DNA of 64,000 bases from Chitinophaga rupis (lineage in GTDB: Bacteria > Bacteroidota > Bacteroidia > Chitinophagales > Chitinophagaceae). The position numbers were made by a program, and so were the translations under genes. The DNA is taken from the NCBI RefSeq assembly GCF_900109685.1, contig NZ_FOBB01000001.1, positions 1,116,001 through 1,180,000 of the forward strand, in the 5' to 3' direction. The notes beneath the pieces were generated by a model. That model was not told the origin of the DNA and made no database searches. It saw only the letters and a program-made list of their open reading frames with translations. Below are positions 26,496 to 37,007 of the stretch, one piece after another. Every line of letters begins with the position of its first letter. The stretch's first letter is position 1.

Positions 26496-26503
26496 CAAAG
26501 GTA
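26496..26503 (-). promoter_or_regulatory. Candidate promoter of the Nfu gene
   Basis: On the minus strand TACCTTTG matches the -7 consensus and lies 24 bases before the ATG. The inverted repeat at 26505-26525 covers the place where the -33 element should be. Confidence 0.5.
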
Positions 26504-26504
26504 G

Positions 26505-26525
26505 CAACTTTCAGCCAGAAAGTTG
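26505..26525. promoter_or_regulatory. Inverted repeat between the Nfu and ferritin genes, possible operator
   Basis: CAACTTTC and GAAAGTTG are perfect 8-base arms separated by AGCCA. The repeat lies immediately upstream of the Nfu -7 element and about 107 bases from the ferritin start. Its place between two iron-related genes suggests a repressor site; the protein is unknown. Confidence 0.4.
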
Positions 26526-26631
26526 GAACGCCGGGCCGGATATTCCATCGATTTTTGCAATAGGCTTATAGGCAAATGATTATATTCGTTCAGAATAGAC
26601 CATTTGAAGCACCGTTTTAAACACTTTTCTT

Positions 26632-27147
26632 ATGCTATACAAAAAGCTATCAACCAACACAGAAAAGGCATTGAACGAACAGGTGGAGCTGGAAGCCGCC
26701 TCATCCCAATACTACCTGGCCATGGCTTCCTGGGCCGATGTGCAGGGTTATAACGGCATTGCCCAGTTCCTGTTCCGGCACTCCGACGAAGAGCGTATCC
26801 ACATGCTTAAGCTGCTTACCTTCATTAATGACCGCGGCGGTTTTGGTGTTGTACCTGCGCTGAAGCAGCCCCCTTTAGAGTTTAAGAACATACATGATAT
26901 TTTTGAGCAGGTGCTGAAACATGAAATACTGGTATCTACTGAGATTAATAAGCTTGTAGACCTTTGCCTGCAGGAGAAAGACTATACCACCCACACCTTT
27001 CTGCAATGGTATGTGAACGAACAGATCGAAGAAGAAAAAATGGCCAGCAAGATCCTGGATAAGCTGAAGCTGATCGGAGAGGACAAAGGCGGTTTATACA
27101 TTTTTGACCGGGATATGGGCGCCCTGCGTACGGAAGATCAACACTAA
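26632..27147 (+). CDS. ftnA: Ferritin
   Basis: The 171-residue protein is a complete non-heme bacterial ferritin. Ferroxidase-centre residues are visible in NEQVELEAASSQYYLAMASW (Glu of helix A), RHSDEERIHMLKLLTFINDRGG (the ExxH pair) and YVNEQIEEEKMASKILDKL (the later Glu residues). Twenty-four subunits form a cytoplasmic shell that oxidises and stores iron. It is monocistronic and divergent from the Nfu gene. Confidence 0.95.
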   Translation: MLYKKLSTNTEKALNEQVELEAASSQYYLAMASWADVQGYNGIAQFLFRHSDEERIHMLKLLTFINDRGGFGVVPALKQPPLEFKNIHDIFEQVLKHEILVSTEINKLVDLCLQEKDYTTHTFLQWYVNEQIEEEKMASKILDKLKLIGEDKGGLYIFDRDMGALRTEDQH

Positions 27148-27211
27148 AGTGTGACAGCATAGGATTGCAAGTTGTTTTAATTCTGCTTATTTTGTATAAC
27201 AAATTACAACT

Positions 27212-27676
27212 ATGCAATCTAAGAGAACGCTAAAGGCACGTAAGCGCGTAGCCCTGATAGCGCATGACCATAAAAAGGGGGAGCTGGTAGAGTGGGCCGT
27301 TTATAATAAAACCGTTTTAAGCCGCCATGAGTTGTATGCTACCGGTACTACCGGCAAGCTGCTGGAAGAGTACCTGGATGTGCCGGTGCGTAAATTGCTG
27401 AGCGGCCCCCTGGGCGGCGATCAGCAGATAGGTTCCATGGTGGCGGAAGGCCATATTGATGCGGTAATCTTTTTCTGGGACCCTATGGAGGCGCTGCCAC
27501 ACGATCCTGATATTAAAGCGCTGCTGCGTTTGTGCGCCGTTTGGAACATTCCAATGGCCTGCAACCGCACCAGCGCTGATTTTTTGCTTACCTCCCCGCT
27601 CATGCACCAGGATTATGAAGTGCTGCTAACGGATTATTCCCAGTACCTGGGACGGAAGGTGAGTAGTGTTCAGTAG
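27212..27676 (+). CDS. mgsA: Methylglyoxal synthase
   Basis: The 154-residue protein carries the family motifs RVALIAHDHKKGELVEWA, LYATGTTGKLL, and GPLGGDQQIGSMVAEG with the catalytic Asp. FFWDPMEALPHDPDIKALLR and the CNRTSADFLLTSPL ending follow. The enzyme turns dihydroxyacetone phosphate into methylglyoxal and phosphate, a bypass that relieves sugar-phosphate stress. It is a cytoplasmic homohexamer in studied species. It follows ferritin by 64 bases and its stop is one base from the stop of the convergent DUF3500 gene, so the two transcripts must overlap. Confidence 0.95.
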   Translation: MQSKRTLKARKRVALIAHDHKKGELVEWAVYNKTVLSRHELYATGTTGKLLEEYLDVPVRKLLSGPLGGDQQIGSMVAEGHIDAVIFFWDPMEALPHDPDIKALLRLCAVWNIPMACNRTSADFLLTSPLMHQDYEVLLTDYSQYLGRKVSSVQ

Positions 27677-27677
27677 T

Positions 27678-28700
27678 TTATTCCCCCTGATGCGCTGCCT
27701 GGTAATGTTCCTTCAGCACATCCTCCCCAAAATCATTTTTCAGATCGCGCAGCACGGTGTGCACATGGTTGCCGTTGTTCTGGGTATTATCATATTCTAT
27801 TAATATCGCGGGGTTCTGTATGCGGTAATAATGCCCGCCACCCCAGGCGCTGGCGCCCGCCCAGGCAAAGTGCATATTGTTCCAGCCGGCAGTTGTAATT
27901 TCTTTCAGTAAAATATCGGCCATCAGCTTGGTGTAATTATCAATATACACTGCAACCAGCTGTTGCAGCATTTGCTGCTGCCGCGGGTTCATCTGGCTAT
28001 AGGTAAGGCCCGGCGGGTCCAGCAGCATGGCTTTGCGTTGGTTGCCGGTAATAATTTCGCGGGGCGCATCGGTTTGTATCATAGCCTGCTGCAGCTGGGT
28101 TTTATCTAATGAATGCAGCAGCTCAAATGCTAACACGGCTTCCTGCTTTAATACCTGTTTACCTTTTTCCGGCCCGGAGGGCACTATGCCCGGGTTTGAG
28201 CCAAAGAAGGAAGGGGTGCTGGCTACCAGCGTATTATTGGCTGCAGAAAAGTTCAGGCTTACGTGGTGCCCTTCCAGCCGCCAGCCCCAGGGCTTTTGCG
28301 GCCCAGGCTCCCCGAATACGGAAAAGTAGTAGTTGGTAGGGTCCCGGTAATGATCATCCGCCCCGCGGTTTTCCAGTACTTTCAGCACATTTTCCAGCGC
28401 AATAATAGAGGTGGCTTTTTTATATCCCTGCGCGCTCATGCAGGTTTGCAGCAGGTGCAGCGCCGCAGTTTGCTGCTGCTTGTTCATGGCTTTTAAAGGC
28501 AATCCCTTGCGTGGCATGGGCACAAAGTTCCAGTGAAAACGCTCCGCATCGCCCCAGGTAAATACAGCCTGCTGCCGGGTACCGGCATCCAGTGTTTGCA
28601 GGAACTGCTGCGCCGCAGTAGTAATATCTTTCCCGGTAGATTGTGCATAGGTGTAGCTGCTGATCAGCAACAGGCCCGGTAATAAAGTACGGAAGAGCAT
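27678..28700 (-). CDS. Exported DUF3500 domain protein
   Basis: The ATG at 28700 gives 340 residues with a signal peptide (about 1-20, LPGLLLISSYTYAQ); a GTG 12 codons upstream is less likely. The DUF3500 pattern is seen in FTWGDAERFHWNFVPMPRKG, RDPTNYYFSVFGEPG, WGWRLEGHHVSLNF and MHFAWAGASAWGGGHYYRIQ. The many conserved His, Trp and Tyr residues resemble a catalytic or heme-free redox pocket, but the family has no established reaction. It is probably periplasmic. Divergent from the GHL10 gene, with an inverted repeat between them. Confidence 0.87.
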   Translation of the reverse strand: MLFRTLLPGLLLISSYTYAQSTGKDITTAAQQFLQTLDAGTRQQAVFTWGDAERFHWNFVPMPRKGLPLKAMNKQQQTAALHLLQTCMSAQGYKKATSIIALENVLKVLENRGADDHYRDPTNYYFSVFGEPGPQKPWGWRLEGHHVSLNFSAANNTLVASTPSFFGSNPGIVPSGPEKGKQVLKQEAVLAFELLHSLDKTQLQQAMIQTDAPREIITGNQRKAMLLDPPGLTYSQMNPRQQQMLQQLVAVYIDNYTKLMADILLKEITTAGWNNMHFAWAGASAWGGGHYYRIQNPAILIEYDNTQNNGNHVHTVLRDLKNDFGEDVLKEHYQAAHQGE

Positions 28701-28733
28701 AAGCGTGGAAATTGTTGGAACAAAATACCAAAA

Positions 28734-28765
28734 CACATCAATATGTAGGGTACATCTTTGATGTG
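28734..28765. promoter_or_regulatory. Inverted repeat in the DUF3500/GHL10 divergent promoter region
   Basis: CACATCAA at 28734-28741 and TTGATGTG at 28758-28765 are perfect 8-base arms with a 16-base centre. The position, between two divergent exported-protein genes, fits an operator, but nothing else supports it. Confidence 0.3.
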
Positions 28766-28821
28766 TGGCATACTTTTTACTTATTTTCGCACTTTTAGCA
28801 TTTTAAAGTAACGCATTGTAG

Positions 28822-30366
28822 ATGAATGTGAAGCAATTGGCAGCGGGTATCATGTTACTGTGTTGCATAGTAACATCCTTACACGCACAGCTACCCCCAA
28901 AAAGGGAACTCAGGGCCGTATGGATAGCCACCGTAGAAAATATAGACTGGCCTTCCCGCAGGGGTTTGAGTACAGAACAGCAAAAGCAGGAGTTTATTGA
29001 TATACTGGACCGGCAGCAGCGCAACGGCATGAATGCCGTGGTGGTGCAGGTGCGCCCGGCTACCGATGCATTTTATGCATCGCCCTTTGAGCCCTGGTCT
29101 GAATTTTTAACCGGCTCACAGGGACAGGCCCCCAATCCTTATTATGATCCGCTGGAGTTTATGGTAACGGAAACCCATAAACGCGGTATGGAGTTCCATG
29201 CCTGGTTTAACCCCTACCGTGCAGTATTCAATGTAGGCCGCAGCAGCATCGCCCCTAATCATATTACCCGCTTACGCCCGCAGTGGTTTGTTACCTACGG
29301 CGATAAAAAATATTTTGACCCCGGCATTCCGGAAGCCCGTCTGTATGTAACACAGATCATTAAAGATGTGGTAACCCGCTATGATATTGATGCCGTACAT
29401 TTCGACGATTACTTTTACCCTTACCGCATTCCCGGCAAAGAGTTCCCGGATAATAACTCCTACCGCCAGTATGGTAATAATATGATGCGGGACGACTGGC
29501 GCCGCCAGAATGTGGATACATTTGTGCACATGGTAAGCCTGGCCATTAAAGCCGCCAAGCCCTGGGTTAAGTTCGGCGTAAGTCCCTTTGGTGTATGGCG
29601 TAATCATAATAAAGATATGGAAGGCTCCTATACCACCGGCGGCCAAACCAATTACGACGATCTGTTTGCCGATGTGCTCAAATGGCTGAAGAATGGCTGG
29701 ATCGATTATGTAGCACCCCAGCTGTATTGGGAAACCGGCCACCGCCTGGTAGCCTATGAGGTGCTGCTGAACTGGTGGGCGCAGCATGGTTACGGCCGGC
29801 ATGTGTACATTGGCCACGGCGTATACCGCATTAACAGCAATGCAGCCTGGCGCGATCCCAGCGAGCTGCCCCGGCAAATAGCAGAAGCCCGTACACTCAA
29901 CACCGTGCAGGGCAGCATTTTTTACAGCAATAAATCCTTTTCCGGCAACCCGCTGGGTATAGAAGATAGTTTGCACAACCACCTGTACCGGTACCCGGCC
30001 CTGCGCCCGCTAATGCCCTGGCTGGGCCAGCAGCAGGCGCCCAAATCCCCTTATTTTATAGATGCTTTTGAACGGGCCAATGGCCTGCAGGTCTATTGGT
30101 CGGATGATGATACCCTGCAACGCACGCAGCAATATGTGCTGTACCGTTTTGAAGGTACGGAAGTAGTGAACCTGAACGACCCTGCGAAAATACTGGCCCT
30201 GGTACCGCAAATGCCCGACCCGCAGTTTACCGATGTAACCTATCAGAAAGGCCATATCTATACTTATGTGGTAACCGCGCTGGACCGTATGCAAAATGAA
30301 AGTTTTTCCAGTGAGCCGCTCCGCACCAAAGTGCAGAACGGGAAAACCATTTTTATATTCCCGTAA
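28822..30366 (+). CDS. GHL10 (DUF187) glycoside hydrolase-like protein, exported
   Basis: The 514-residue protein has a signal peptide (1-22, CIVTSLHAQ). The GHL10 TIM-barrel domain starts with RELRAVWIATVENIDWPS and continues with MNAVVVQVRPATDAFY, EFHAWFNPYRA, VHFDDYFYPYRIPG, KFGVSPFGVW and DYVAPQLYWE. A C-terminal fibronectin III-like domain of about 90 residues follows. Related proteins (YngK, FenI) are cell-wall associated, and some act on uronic-acid-free peptidoglycan glycans, but most have no known substrate. It is probably periplasmic or surface bound. No sugar-uptake genes adjoin it. Confidence 0.88.
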   Translation: MNVKQLAAGIMLLCCIVTSLHAQLPPKRELRAVWIATVENIDWPSRRGLSTEQQKQEFIDILDRQQRNGMNAVVVQVRPATDAFYASPFEPWSEFLTGSQGQAPNPYYDPLEFMVTETHKRGMEFHAWFNPYRAVFNVGRSSIAPNHITRLRPQWFVTYGDKKYFDPGIPEARLYVTQIIKDVVTRYDIDAVHFDDYFYPYRIPGKEFPDNNSYRQYGNNMMRDDWRRQNVDTFVHMVSLAIKAAKPWVKFGVSPFGVWRNHNKDMEGSYTTGGQTNYDDLFADVLKWLKNGWIDYVAPQLYWETGHRLVAYEVLLNWWAQHGYGRHVYIGHGVYRINSNAAWRDPSELPRQIAEARTLNTVQGSIFYSNKSFSGNPLGIEDSLHNHLYRYPALRPLMPWLGQQQAPKSPYFIDAFERANGLQVYWSDDDTLQRTQQYVLYRFEGTEVVNLNDPAKILALVPQMPDPQFTDVTYQKGHIYTYVVTALDRMQNESFSSEPLRTKVQNGKTIFIFP

Positions 30367-30454
30367 ACAGGTTAAACATATACCCGGCCATCCGAAATGC
30401 ACCGCAATCTTCCGCAGCCAGCAGGTAATTTAATCCGCTGAAGGAACCTGAACT

Positions 30455-30480
30455 GGCCGCGTGCTGGCGGCCGGGATTTT
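30455..30480 (+). terminator. Possible terminator after the GHL10 gene
   Basis: GGCCGC-GTGCTG-GCGGCC is followed by GGGATTTT. The U-tract is weak. The rest of the 445-base gap to gltB is AT-rich in its right half, with a near-match promoter TATCTTTA at 30719-30726 and no gene. Confidence 0.4.
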
Positions 30481-30811
30481 GTACCCGGTATTTCTTTTCC
30501 CGCAACCCGGCTCCACGGGTAGAACATCTTTTAATAATATAGCGGGAAACTTTCATACCTCTCCCTAATGGAATATTAACCTTCCCTCCTGGAGCCAACT
30601 AGCACTTTTGTGTAGCCTATTTTTTCATTAAATTCAACTTATTCCTATTTAATTTTAATTTTTTCTAAATTTTAGGGGCTAAACAAATGTTTATATAAAA
30701 AATACTGCATTCTTTTAGTATCTTTAAACCGTTCCCGAAATAATAATGGTACTTCTCCCGGCCAGCAACAGCTTAAAAGGTGTAGTGTACCTGATACAAA
30801 AATTTAAACGA

Positions 30812-33800
30812 ATGCTTGAAGTGAGAAAACAGGAAGGCCTGTATCGTCCGGAATTTGAACATGACGCCTGCGGAACTGGTTTTACGGCCCACATTAAAGG
30901 CCGTAAGTCTCACCAGATTGTGCGGGATGCCCTGACGATGCTGGAAAACATGGAACACCGTGGTGCCTGCGGTTGTGAGCGCACTACCGGCGACGGGGCC
31001 GGTATCCTGATCCAGATGCCGCATGAATTTTTTTATGACGAGTGCCTGAAGATCGGGATTGCGCTGCCGGAATTCGGCAAATATGGCGTAGGACAGATCT
31101 TTTTCCCCAAAGAACCCCGCTGGCGCGAAGAGTGCCGCGAGATCTTTGAACGGGCGGCAGAGAAGCTGGGACTGGATATACTGGGTTACCGCAAAGTGCC
31201 GGTACGCCCCGATGGCATTGGTGAAAGCGCCCTTTCCGTAGAACCGGAAATTGAGCAGGTATTTATTGCCTGCCCTTATCATATTGCAGACGCAGAAACA
31301 TTTGAACGCAAGCTCTTCGTACTGCGTAACTATATTTCCAAAACCGTACGTAATACGGTGCCTAAAGAAAAGGCGCTGTTCTATATCTCATCCCTTTCTT
31401 ACAAAACCATTGTATATAAAGGACAGCTCACCACTTACCAGGTACGTCATTATTATCCTGACCTGAGTGATGAGAAAATGGTATCCGCCTTTGCGCTGAT
31501 CCACTCCCGCTTTGCCACCAACACCTTCCCCAGCTGGCGCCTGGCCCACCCTTACCGCTACATTGCGCATAATGGTGAGATCAATACGCTCAAAGGGAAC
31601 CTGAACTGGCTGCGTGCCGGTGAGCGGGATTTTGTAACCAAGTATTTTTCCAAAGAAGAGCTGGACATGCTGCTGCCTATTGTAGAAGAAGGTCAGTCAG
31701 ACTCCGCCAGCCTGGATAATGTAATAGAGCTGCTCACCATGACAGGCCGCTCACTGCCGCATGTAATGATGATGCTGATACCGGAAGCCTGGGATGGTAA
31801 TGAGGATATGGATCCGGCCAAGAAAGCATTCTATGAATACCACGCTTCTTTAATGGAACCCTGGGACGGCCCTGCTTCCATCTCCTTTACAGATGGTAAG
31901 ATCATTGGCGCCACGCTGGACCGTAACGGTCTGCGCCCCAGCCGCTTTGTAGTAACCAAGGACGACCGCGTGATCATGGCTTCAGAAGCCGGGGTACTGC
32001 CAATAGATCCTAAGAATATTAAAGAAAAAGGCCGCCTGCAGCCCGGTAAAATGTTCATAGTAAATATGGACGAAGGCCGCATTATTGGCGATGAGGAGCT
32101 GAAGCAAACCATTTGCACCCAGCAACCCTATGCTGAGTGGCTGAATAAATATAAGATCCGCCTGGAAGAGCTGCCGGAGCCGCGCGTAGCCTTTACGCAC
32201 CTGGAGCACGACCAGATCTTTAAATACCAGCGCGCATTTGGTTACACAACCGAGGACCTGGATCAGATCATTGCGCCCATGGCCCTGGATGGTAAGGAGC
32301 CTATTGGCTCTATGGGTACGGATGTACCGCTGGCCGTGCTGAGCGATCAGCCCCAGCACCTGAGCAGCTACTTCAAACAGCTGTTTGCACAGGTAACCAA
32401 CCCGCCCATTGATCCTATCCGGGAAAGACTGGTAATGTCGCTGGCTACCTTTGTAGGTAACAACGGCAACCTGCTGGATGAAGATCCGCTGCACTGCCAT
32501 GGCCTGGCACTGCGCCACCCGATCCTGAACAATCATGAGCTGGAAAAGATCCGCAGTATTGATACCGGTATTTTCCAGGCTAAAACCTTACAAACATATT
32601 TTAAGGCCGATGGTAAGCCCGGCTCTTTGGAAAAAGGCCTGGCCCGCTTATGCCGCTACGCGGTAGATGCAGTGGAAGATGGTTTTGAGGTGGTGATCCT
32701 CTCTGACCGCTCCATTGATTCTGAGCACGCGCCCATTCCTTCTTTGCTGGCAGCATCCGCCGTACACCACCACCTCATCCGCAAGGGTTACCGTGGCCAG
32801 GTAGGGCTGATCGTAGAAGCCGGCGATGTTTGGGAAGTACACCACTTTGCCGCCCTGTTAGGTTTTGGCGCTACTGCCATTAACCCTTACCTGGCGCTCA
32901 GCACCATCCGCGATATGAAGCTGAATGGCAAGCTGGAAACGGAGTACGATGTGGATAAGCTGAAGAAGAACTACATCAAGGCCGTATGCGAAGGCCTGCT
33001 GAAAGTGTTCTCTAAAATGGGTATCTCCACCCTGCAGTCTTACCAGGGTGCACAGATCTTTGAAATACTCGGTATTAATCAACAAGTAGTAGATAAATAT
33101 TTTGCCGGCGCCGTATCCCGCATACAGGGCATGGGCCTGGATGAAATAGCCCGCGAAACGCTGGCTAAGCACTGGATGGGTTTTGGCCGTAAGGAAACAC
33201 CCGTACAGCGTTTAACCGTAGGCGGTGTATACCAGTGGAAACGGAAAGGTGAGTTCCACCTCTTTAACCCCACTACCATACACCTGCTGCAATATTCCAC
33301 CCGCCAGGGCGACTACAGCCTGTTTAAAAAATATTCCAAAGCCGTAAATGAGCAGAGCGAAAAAGCCTGCACATTACGCAGCATGTTTGCTTTCAAACGC
33401 ACCCGCCCCTCCGTTCCCATTGAGGAAGTGGAGCCGGCAGAGGTGATCCTGAAACGTTTTGCTACCGGCGCTATGAGCTTTGGCTCTATCTCGCATGAGG
33501 CCCACTCCACCCTGGCAATTGCCATGAACCGGATTGGCGCTAAAAGCAATACCGGTGAAGGTGGTGAAGATGAGCTGCGTTATGAACAGCTGCCCAATGG
33601 CGACAGCATGCGTTCTGCCATTAAACAGGTAGCCAGCGCCCGCTTTGGGGTTACCAGCTACTACCTTACCAATGCAGATGAGCTGCAGATCAAAATGGCA
33701 CAGGGCGCCAAGCCCGGCGAGGGTGGCCAGCTGCCCGGCCATAAGGTGGATGACTGGATTGCAAAAGTGCGGCACTCTACCCCGGGTGTAGGCCTCATTT

Positions 33801-35353
33801 CCCCGCCGCCACACCATGATATTTATTCTATTGAGGATCTGGCACAGCTGATCTTTGACCTGAAGAATGCTAACCGCGCCGCACGTATCAGCGTTAAGCT
33901 GGTATCCAAAGCCGGTGTAGGCACCATTGCAGCCGGCGTGGCCAAAGCCCATGCGGATGTAGTGCTGATCTCCGGTCATGATGGCGGTACCGGCGCCTCC
34001 CCGATAAGCTCTATCAAACACGCCGGTTTACCCTGGGAGCTGGGCCTGGCAGAAACCCACCAGACCCTGGTACGTAATAAGCTCCGCAGCCGCGTAGTGG
34101 TACAATCCGACGGCCAGCTGAAAACCGGCCGTGATATTGCCATTGCTACTTTGCTGGGCGCTGAGGAATGGGGTGTAGCCACTGCTGCCCTGGTAGTAGA
34201 AGGTTGTATCATGATGCGTAAATGCCATGTGAACACCTGCCCGGTAGGGGTAGCCACACAGGATCCTGAGCTGCGCAAACGCTTTTCCGGTAATGCAGAT
34301 CACGTAGTGAACCTGTTTAAATTCCTGGTAGAAGAGCTGCGCGAGATCATGGCCGACCTGGGCTTCCGTACCGTAAATGAAATGGTAGGCCAGGTAGAGT
34401 CCCTGCAGGTGCGTGAAGGCGTGGATCACTGGAAGTATAAAACACTGGATCTCTCATCCATCCTGTACCGCGAGCCCTCAGCTCCTGAAGTAGGTTTATA
34501 CAAACAGGAGGAGCAGGATCACGGTATCAGCGAAGTGCTGGACTGGCAGCTGCTGAAAGCCGCACAGCCCGCGCTGGACAAGAAAACACGCGTGTTCCAG
34601 CAGTTCAGTGTAAGAAATACAGACCGTACTATTGGTACTATCTTAAGCAACGAAATATCCAAACGCTACAAGGGCGAAGGATTACCGGAAGATACTATTC
34701 ACTTTAAATTCCAGGGCTCTGCAGGGCAAAGCTTTGGCGCCTTTAACACGCGCGGCGTAACGCTGGAGCTGGAAGGCGAAGCCAATGACTATTTTGGTAA
34801 GGGATTATCCGGCGCCAAAATAATTGTATACCCGCATGCAGAAGCAGGTTTTAAAGCAGAGGAAAATATTATTGCCGGCAACGTAGCCCTGTATGGTGCT
34901 ACCTCCGGTGAGGCCTACATCCGCGGTAAGGCAGGCGAACGTTTTTGCGTACGTAACTCCGGCGCTACCGTAGTAGTAGAAGGTACCGGCGATCACGGTT
35001 GTGAATACATGACCGGTGGCCGTGCCGTAATACTGGGCGAAACAGGCCGCAACTTCGGCGCAGGCATGAGCGGTGGTATTGCATATGTGTATGATGTAAA
35101 AGGCACGTTTGCAGGCAGGTGCAATAAAGACATGATCGACCTGGATCCGCTGGAACAGGAAGATGTGAGCAAGCTGCACGACCTGATCACCAAACACCAC
35201 GCCTACACGAACAGTACTGTGGCCAAGTTCATATTAAAAGACTGGGAAAATCAGTTACGCCATTTTGTAAAGGTGTTCCCGAAAGAATACAAGGCGGTGT
35301 TGAAGACTGCAACGTCTGCACCGGAAGAAAGCCAGCAGGTGAAAAAATCCTGA
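30812..35353 (+). CDS. gltB: Glutamate synthase, large subunit
   Basis: I choose the ATG at 30812 (1513 residues) because [20 protein letters not shown] places the catalytic Cys at residue 20, after a short propeptide; an ATG at 30746 in the same frame would add 22 unconserved residues. The glutamine amidotransferase domain is N-terminal (about 20-430), then a central domain, then the FMN-binding synthase barrel (about 820-1190). In that barrel [17 protein letters not shown] gives the three cysteines of the [3Fe-4S] cluster. A C-terminal GXGXG helix domain follows (about 1270-1470). The enzyme makes two glutamates from glutamine and 2-oxoglutarate, using electrons from GltD. The operon is gltBD. 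Confidence 0.96.
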   Translation: MLEVRKQEGLYRPEFEHDACGTGFTAHIKGRKSHQIVRDALTMLENMEHRGACGCERTTGDGAGILIQMPHEFFYDECLKIGIALPEFGKYGVGQIFFPKEPRWREECREIFERAAEKLGLDILGYRKVPVRPDGIGESALSVEPEIEQVFIACPYHIADAETFERKLFVLRNYISKTVRNTVPKEKALFYISSLSYKTIVYKGQLTTYQVRHYYPDLSDEKMVSAFALIHSRFATNTFPSWRLAHPYRYIAHNGEINTLKGNLNWLRAGERDFVTKYFSKEELDMLLPIVEEGQSDSASLDNVIELLTMTGRSLPHVMMMLIPEAWDGNEDMDPAKKAFYEYHASLMEPWDGPASISFTDGKIIGATLDRNGLRPSRFVVTKDDRVIMASEAGVLPIDPKNIKEKGRLQPGKMFIVNMDEGRIIGDEELKQTICTQQPYAEWLNKYKIRLEELPEPRVAFTHLEHDQIFKYQRAFGYTTEDLDQIIAPMALDGKEPIGSMGTDVPLAVLSDQPQHLSSYFKQLFAQVTNPPIDPIRERLVMSLATFVGNNGNLLDEDPLHCHGLALRHPILNNHELEKIRSIDTGIFQAKTLQTYFKADGKPGSLEKGLARLCRYAVDAVEDGFEVVILSDRSIDSEHAPIPSLLAASAVHHHLIRKGYRGQVGLIVEAGDVWEVHHFAALLGFGATAINPYLALSTIRDMKLNGKLETEYDVDKLKKNYIKAVCEGLLKVFSKMGISTLQSYQGAQIFEILGINQQVVDKYFAGAVSRIQGMGLDEIARETLAKHWMGFGRKETPVQRLTVGGVYQWKRKGEFHLFNPTTIHLLQYSTRQGDYSLFKKYSKAVNEQSEKACTLRSMFAFKRTRPSVPIEEVEPAEVILKRFATGAMSFGSISHEAHSTLAIAMNRIGAKSNTGEGGEDELRYEQLPNGDSMRSAIKQVASARFGVTSYYLTNADELQIKMAQGAKPGEGGQLPGHKVDDWIAKVRHSTPGVGLISPPPHHDIYSIEDLAQLIFDLKNANRAARISVKLVSKAGVGTIAAGVAKAHADVVLISGHDGGTGASPISSIKHAGLPWELGLAETHQTLVRNKLRSRVVVQSDGQLKTGRDIAIATLLGAEEWGVATAALVVEGCIMMRKCHVNTCPVGVATQDPELRKRFSGNADHVVNLFKFLVEELREIMADLGFRTVNEMVGQVESLQVREGVDHWKYKTLDLSSILYREPSAPEVGLYKQEEQDHGISEVLDWQLLKAAQPALDKKTRVFQQFSVRNTDRTIGTILSNEISKRYKGEGLPEDTIHFKFQGSAGQSFGAFNTRGVTLELEGEANDYFGKGLSGAKIIVYPHAEAGFKAEENIIAGNVALYGATSGEAYIRGKAGERFCVRNSGATVVVEGTGDHGCEYMTGGRAVILGETGRNFGAGMSGGIAYVYDVKGTFAGRCNKDMIDLDPLEQEDVSKLHDLITKHHAYTNSTVAKFILKDWENQLRHFVKVFPKEYKAVLKTATSAPEESQQVKKS

Positions 35354-35396
35354 TCGTAAAAACGCCTTGTTACTTAACAATTAAAGAATCAGAGAG

Positions 35397-36872
35397 ATGG
35401 GTAAACCAACAGGATTCCTGGAATTCACACGCGAGCTGCCGGGCAAAACAGACCCGAAGGAAAGAACGCAGCATTATAATGAGTTTGTAGAACGCTACAG
35501 CGAGCCTAAGCTGAACAACCAGGCCGCGCGTTGTATGAACTGCGGCGTACCCTTTTGCCACAGCGGATGCCCGCTGGGTAATGTGATTCCGGAGTTTAAT
35601 GATGCAGTATATCATAAAGACTGGAAAGAAGCATATGACATTCTTTCCAGCACCAATAACTTCCCCGAATTTACCGGCCGTATATGCCCTGCGCCTTGCG
35701 AAAGCGCATGCGTACTGGGTATTAACCAGCCGCCGGTAGCTATTGAGGAAATAGAAAAGCACATTATAGAAATTGCTTTTGATAAAGGGCTGGTGCTGGC
35801 TAAAGTACCGCGTGTACACACCGGTAAAAAAATAGCCGTAATAGGTTCCGGCCCCGCCGGCCTGGCTGCTGCCGCACAGCTCAATTATGCCGGCCACCAG
35901 GTAACCGTTTTTGAAAGGGATGATGCTCCGGGCGGATTATTGCGCTACGGCATCCCGGATTTCAAGCTGGAAAAATGGGTCATCGATCGCCGTATCAAGC
36001 TAATGGAAGAAGAAGGCGTAGAGTTCCGCTGCAATGCCAATGTAGGCGTTAACGTTAGTGTGAGCGATCTGCTGCGGGAATACAATGCCATCGTGCTGGC
36101 AGGTGGTTCCACCATTCCCCGCGACCTGGCTATCCCGGGCCGTGAGCTGAATGGGGTGCACTTTGCCATGGATTTCCTGAAACAGCAGAACAAAAGGGTA
36201 AGCAACCGCCCCGTAGGTGGGGAAGACATTTGGGCTACCGGAAAGAATGTGGTAGTGATTGGCGGGGGCGATACCGGCTCCGACTGTGTAGGTACCTCCA
36301 ACCGTCATGGCGCAGTAAGCGTTACCCAGCTGGAGCTGCTGCCCAAACCGCCGGGCGAGCGTACACCGTACATGCCCTGGCCTACCTATCCCATGGTGCT
36401 GAAAACATCTTCTTCCCACGAAGAAGGCGCTAACCGCCACTGGGCTATTGCCACCAAAGAATTTGTGGGCGATGAGAATGGAAACCTGAAAGGCCTGAAG
36501 CTGGTGGACATTCAATGGTCCACAGGTACAGATGGCCGTCCGGGTGGATTTAAAGAAGTACCGGGCTCCGAAAGGGAAGTTCCCTGTGAGCTGGCGCTGC
36601 TGGCTATGGGTTTCACCAATCCGCAGCACACCGGTATGCTGGATGATCTGGGTGTGGAAAAAGATGAACGCGGCAACGTAAAGGCTACTGAAAAAGCTTA
36701 CCAGACTTCTGTTCCCAAAGTATTTACTGCCGGCGATATGCGCCGCGGACAATCTTTGGTGGTATGGGCTATCAGTGAAGGCCGGGAGTGCGCGCGTAAA
36801 GTAGATGAGTTCCTGATGGGTACCTCCCAGCTGGAAAGCAAGGATCATTCCTTACAAGCAATGGCTATTTGA
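35397..36872 (+). CDS. gltD: Glutamate synthase, small subunit
   Basis: The 491-residue protein has N-terminal cysteine clusters [14 protein letters not shown] and CPAPCESAC, which bind two [4Fe-4S] centres. An FAD-binding motif [15 protein letters not shown] is near residue 147 and the second nucleotide motif [16 protein letters not shown] binds [23 protein letters not shown] and the [17 protein letters not shown] ending are typical. It passes NADPH electrons to the FMN and Fe-S centres of GltB. It starts 43 bases after gltB and a terminator follows, so gltBD is a two-gene operon. Confidence 0.97.
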   Translation: MGKPTGFLEFTRELPGKTDPKERTQHYNEFVERYSEPKLNNQAARCMNCGVPFCHSGCPLGNVIPEFNDAVYHKDWKEAYDILSSTNNFPEFTGRICPAPCESACVLGINQPPVAIEEIEKHIIEIAFDKGLVLAKVPRVHTGKKIAVIGSGPAGLAAAAQLNYAGHQVTVFERDDAPGGLLRYGIPDFKLEKWVIDRRIKLMEEEGVEFRCNANVGVNVSVSDLLREYNAIVLAGGSTIPRDLAIPGRELNGVHFAMDFLKQQNKRVSNRPVGGEDIWATGKNVVVIGGGDTGSDCVGTSNRHGAVSVTQLELLPKPPGERTPYMPWPTYPMVLKTSSSHEEGANRHWAIATKEFVGDENGNLKGLKLVDIQWSTGTDGRPGGFKEVPGSEREVPCELALLAMGFTNPQHTGMLDDLGVEKDERGNVKATEKAYQTSVPKVFTAGDMRRGQSLVVWAISEGRECARKVDEFLMGTSQLESKDHSLQAMAI

Positions 36873-36925
36873 TAACTTATATAAAGTTTTCTCATAAGCA
36901 GGTTTAGATTTTGTTGTAACCTTCA

Positions 36926-36959
36926 GCCGGGCTGGGTTTTTACCCGGCCCTTTCTTTTT
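36926..36959 (+). terminator. Intrinsic terminator of gltBD
   Basis: GCCGGG at 36926-36931 pairs with CCCGGC at 36943-36948, and CCTTTCTTTTT follows. It lies about 55 bases after the gltD stop. Confidence 0.85.
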
Positions 36960-37007
36960 ACCAACCTTGCCGGAGAAGTAGTATTTTTATGATATTATAC
37001 TATCCCT

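Noticed and set aside
29272..29982. A 236-codon open frame on the minus strand inside the GHL10 gene
   Set aside because: It is the antisense shadow of conserved barrel strands.
30746..30811. Upstream ATG for gltB
   Set aside because: Possible, but it would lengthen the propeptide before the catalytic Cys beyond the family's usual length; the internal ATG fits better.
33374..34021. A 215-codon open frame on the minus strand inside gltB
   Set aside because: It is antisense to a strongly conserved enzyme domain and has no recognisable motif; GC-rich codons create such frames.
36000..36848. A 282-codon open frame on the minus strand inside gltD
   Set aside because: It is antisense to the NADPH-binding half of GltD and has no protein-like features.
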